NCBI RefSeq assembly: GCF_000143985.1 | Contig: NC_014364.1 | Coordinates: 1,860,001 to 1,924,000 of the forward strand | From: Sediminispirochaeta smaragdinae DSM 11293 | GTDB lineage: Bacteria; Spirochaetota; Spirochaetia; DSM-16054; Sediminispirochaetaceae | Length of the DNA stretch: 64,000 bases | Direction of reading: 5' to 3' | Shown: one piece after another, positions 61,428 to 64,000 of the stretch | How the letters are laid out: each line of letters starts with the position of its first letter | Numbering within the stretch: the stretch's first letter is position 1 | The notes under the pieces: generated by a model | What the model was told of the DNA's origin: nothing | Databases searched by the model: none | The model's input: the letters and a program-made list of their open reading frames with translations, nothing else | Position numbers and translations under genes: made by a program

Positions 61428-63446
61428 ATGTACATAGCGTGCAAGAACAAGCTGGAACTCTTTCATGTAGATCCTCTGCTGGAAAAATGTTCCATAGAGT
61501 ATGGAATTAAAAAAGACGGCGATTCTACCGCACCGTTGACGCTTGAATATGAGAAAGGCAGGGCTACCGCCGTTTTCGAATTCTGTTCGATTACGGATGA
61601 ATTTTCTTTAAACGGCCGAGTTCTCAGAATCGACAGAACCTGGATTCTTGAACGGAATGCAGCCTGGAATCTCGAAACGGATTTGAATATCCGCATGGAC
61701 GGAGCGGAGTTTTTTATTCCCTCGGTCCTTTACCGAGGAAATAACCGCGGCAAAGGTTGCTTTCCGAAAGGCTCCGAAGCCGCAGGATGGGCCTATTCAG
61801 AGGAACGGACACCGCTGCCGTGCTGCCTTGTTGTTTACAATGATCATGAAAAGCTTGTTTTTTTTACCGGGCCGGCAACTGAAGAGCATGATACGGCTGG
61901 AAGATCGGTAGTCAGCAAAGAAGGGTTGATAAAGATCCGGACGGTTGTGCCGGGCAGCGAAGGCCCTTTCAGTTATACCGGAAAAAAGGCCCTTTCCTCC
62001 GGACACAATGCCGGATCATTTACGGTCTGTTCTCCAGAGAAGGGGCTGCCGTATATCTACTCAAGATCATTTTACCTTGTCTTTCCAGAAGAAAAGAGCG
62101 ATATTTTCGCTGCGTACCGGGAATGTTTGGAATATTCGGATGTCTTTTTTAATCCTGTTCGGAGTACCGCTTGCGGAATGCAATGGTCTGCATATCTGGA
62201 CGGGAAAATTCGTAATCTGCTTTATCTGACGGAATACGACAAACGCTCCGGGCTTGCATATGTAAGGATGGGAAGGGATAATGGGCCGCTGCAGGAAATA
62301 TACGAGTATACAGCTGCCTCGTTTCTTGTTAAGAGCCTTGAAGGCGCATGGATCTATGCAAGGCTGGCCGGGCGAATGAACAGGCCGGAATTCCTTTCCT
62401 GTGCCGAAGGCATAGGCCGGTTTTTTCTCCGCGGTGAGGTTCTTCCCGGCGTGCATCAGGATTGCCGCGATCTCCGGAACGGCGAATGGGGCGGCTACCT
62501 CGGGATTTCCGAAAACGATGAATACAGAAATCTTGTAAACGCCAGGTGCAACGGCGAGTCAATGAGCGGTTATATCAAGCTATATGAAAGTCTTTTAAAA
62601 CAAGGCAGGAGTGTCCCCGAGTTTTTACAGCTCCCGCTGCGGGTTGCGGATTTCTATATAGATAACCAGCTGCGCGGTGATTCAGACGGTTCTTTCGGCA
62701 GATGGTGGTCTACAGACGGGAAACCAGTAAATCCTCTTGGGACTAACGGGGCCTACATCGTATCGTTTCTTCTTCTGCTAGAACCTTACTATAAAGATTC
62801 GCAGAGGCTGAATGATGCTGTCGACAGGGCGGCCCGTTATTATGCAGGTCTTGCGGATTCCGGCGACTTCTTTGGCGATACGTTGGATGCGGATGCGTAC
62901 GACAAGGAATCGGGAGTTTCCCTGCTTTCTATGTTTCTGGATCTGTATGAAAGGGACGGGGCCAGGAAATGGCTGGACTACGCCGTAAAGGCGGCGGATT
63001 ACATTCTTACATGGGTCTGGCAGTATGATATAGTTTTTCCGGCCGGAACCCCTCTGGCGGAGGCTGAATTCCGGACAACTGGCATGACTTCCGTTTCGGT
63101 TGCTCACCACCACCTGGATTTCTACGGGATGTCTATTGGTTACGATTTTCTGCGTCTGTGGGAAGCCTCGGGAACAGACATATACCGTAAAAACGCTCTT
63201 ATGATGATTAATGCCTGTAGACAGCTTGCAGGGGAAGGTCTTCGCGGAAGCCCTGCAGCAGCGGGGGCGGACGGGTGGCAGCCGGAGCAGATAAATCACA
63301 CAAACTGGGATTATTTCAACCGCGTTGACCGTTCCAAGGGTTTTTACGATATCTGCATAGCCTGGGTTACCGTTCTGGGGCTGGGTGCCTGGCTTAAAAT
63401 CGAGAAGCGTTTCCCTGAAGTCTTCAGGGAAACAAGGGAGGATTGA
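61428..63446 (+). CDS. probable alpha/alpha-barrel glycosidase or related carbohydrate enzyme
   Basis: The protein has 672 residues and no signal peptide, so it is cytoplasmic. The N-terminal ~230 residues are beta-rich. The C-terminal ~400 residues are a helical six-hairpin type barrel (YEYTAASFLVKSLEGAWIYA, NARCNGESMSGYIKLYESLL, YDKESGVSLLSMFLDLYERD, DWEYFNR-like end NHTNWDYFNR). Acidic residues in YDKESG and WQPEQIN are candidate catalytic ones, but I cannot name the GH family. Its position directly after the importer suggests that it acts on the imported oligosaccharide. Confidence 0.6.
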   Translation: MYIACKNKLELFHVDPLLEKCSIEYGIKKDGDSTAPLTLEYEKGRATAVFEFCSITDEFSLNGRVLRIDRTWILERNAAWNLETDLNIRMDGAEFFIPSVLYRGNNRGKGCFPKGSEAAGWAYSEERTPLPCCLVVYNDHEKLVFFTGPATEEHDTAGRSVVSKEGLIKIRTVVPGSEGPFSYTGKKALSSGHNAGSFTVCSPEKGLPYIYSRSFYLVFPEEKSDIFAAYRECLEYSDVFFNPVRSTACGMQWSAYLDGKIRNLLYLTEYDKRSGLAYVRMGRDNGPLQEIYEYTAASFLVKSLEGAWIYARLAGRMNRPEFLSCAEGIGRFFLRGEVLPGVHQDCRDLRNGEWGGYLGISENDEYRNLVNARCNGESMSGYIKLYESLLKQGRSVPEFLQLPLRVADFYIDNQLRGDSDGSFGRWWSTDGKPVNPLGTNGAYIVSFLLLLEPYYKDSQRLNDAVDRAARYYAGLADSGDFFGDTLDADAYDKESGVSLLSMFLDLYERDGARKWLDYAVKAADYILTWVWQYDIVFPAGTPLAEAEFRTTGMTSVSVAHHHLDFYGMSIGYDFLRLWEASGTDIYRKNALMMINACRQLAGEGLRGSPAAAGADGWQPEQINHTNWDYFNRVDRSKGFYDICIAWVTVLGLGAWLKIEKRFPEVFRETRED

Positions 63447-63447
63447 A

Positions 63448-64000
63448 ATGCAAACACCGTTCAGGTTCAGTTTATGCACATGCAATATATGGAACACCGA
63501 AAAATGGGAACAGAGAAAGGTTGCACTGGAAGATTTTCTGGTAAGGTTTAATCCCGATATATGCTGTTTTCAGGAAATACGGGAGGAAACCATGCGTTTT
63601 CTGGACGAAGCTATGCCTTTTCATGCCAGGGTTGAAGATGATTTCAACGGCTGGCGGAATGAAGGGAACATTTATTATAGAAAGGATCTCTTTCGGGAAA
63701 CGGGACATACCGAACTCTTTCTGGATATGCCGGAACCTGATCGCAGGCTATTCATACTTGATCTTGAATGCCTTGCAGACGGCAGGAAATTCCAGGTTTG
63801 TACGGTCCACCTAACCCATCAGAATAACAGGGACGAACAGGATACAGGAACTTCCTACAGGCATGAAGAGGCTTTGAAGATTGCGCGCTGGCTTAAAAAC
63901 CGCAAGTCGGATGCTCCACCGCTTTTACTTTGCGGCGATTTTAACGATCCGTGGCACCCTTCAAGGATACTGGCTGAGGCCGGTCTCAATGATGTTTTTT
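63448..64000 (+). CDS. endonuclease/exonuclease/phosphatase-family protein (3' end cut by window)
   Basis: The ATG at 63448 has GGGAGG upstream and follows the glycosidase stop by 1 base. The EEP fold is seen in LCTCNIWN (first Asn), PDICCFQEIREE (catalytic Glu), VCTVHLTHQNN (His) and LLLCGDFNDPW (Asp-x-Asn). These metal-dependent enzymes hydrolyse phosphodiesters, including nucleic acids, phosphoinositides and sphingomyelin. In a sugar operon a phosphodiesterase on a sugar or lipid phosphate is likely. The frame is open to the end of the window. Confidence 0.82.
   Translation, partial: MQTPFRFSLCTCNIWNTEKWEQRKVALEDFLVRFNPDICCFQEIREETMRFLDEAMPFHARVEDDFNGWRNEGNIYYRKDLFRETGHTELFLDMPEPDRRLFILDLECLADGRKFQVCTVHLTHQNNRDEQDTGTSYRHEEALKIARWLKNRKSDAPPLLLCGDFNDPWHPSRILAEAGLNDVF

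Noticed and set aside
1-64000. CRISPR arrays, rRNA genes, replication origin
   Set aside because: No regularly spaced repeats, no rRNA-like sequence and no cluster of DnaA boxes were seen on reading the window.

Overview
The window reads as chromosomal DNA of a spirochaete. The evidence is the C-terminus of a Borrelia P83/100-type protein at the left edge, many TPR and small lipoproteins, a PEGA/M23/MCE cluster, and ABC sugar-binding proteins without a lipobox cysteine. The free-living sugar-using Spirochaetales fit best, but genus is inference. Gene density is high. Most genes sit in long chains joined by ATGA-type overlaps.

Layout: (1) 1-3.55 kb: end of a P83/100-like gene, then an orphan ParB-domain gene and a class A penicillin-binding protein on the minus strand. 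(2) 3.6-9.7 kb, minus: a seven-gene envelope operon (MlaE, MlaF, MlaD, TPR lipoprotein, membrane protein, LysM-M23 peptidase, PEGA protein) ending in a clear terminator. The MlaF-like ATPase lacks its catalytic glutamate and H-loop histidine. (3) 9.8-11.45 kb, plus: two coupled cyclic-nucleotide-binding-domain proteins. (4) 11.5-19.2 kb: tRNA-Thr(CGU), a truncated tyrosine integrase, decayed regulators, a ClbS/DfsB gene and a TonB-ExbD-ExbB-lipoprotein-receptor operon. The far end carries a degenerate 28-bp copy of the tRNA 3' end fused to scraps of a response-regulator gene, so this looks like an old tRNA-integrated island. (5) 19.2-25.8 kb: a URO-D-family gene divergent from a sugar ABC transporter and a two-component system. 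(6) 25.8-29.8 kb: GalE, hexosamine-kinase-like and nucleotidyltransferase genes divergent from a PocR-AraC regulator. (7) 29.9-43.9 kb: a TPR lipoprotein, then an eight-gene minus-strand efflux operon with two RND subunits, adaptor, TolC, two Ig-like lipoproteins and two further lipoproteins.

(8) 44.0-57.2 kb is the most unusual region: a 3165-residue exported coiled-coil protein whose composition changes twice along its length. It ends in an AT-rich tip with an L,D-transpeptidase-like H...SDGC motif. It is followed by secreted or lipoprotein genes and broken fragments, one of which carries a 24-bp exact copy of tip coding sequence. I read this as a polymorphic toxin with a trailing array of immunity genes and displaced tip remnants. 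(9) 57.3-64 kb, plus: a LacI-regulated sugar uptake operon (binding protein, two permeases, a probable glycosidase, and an endonuclease/phosphatase-fold protein cut by the window edge).

All calls come from reading sequence; no database search was run.
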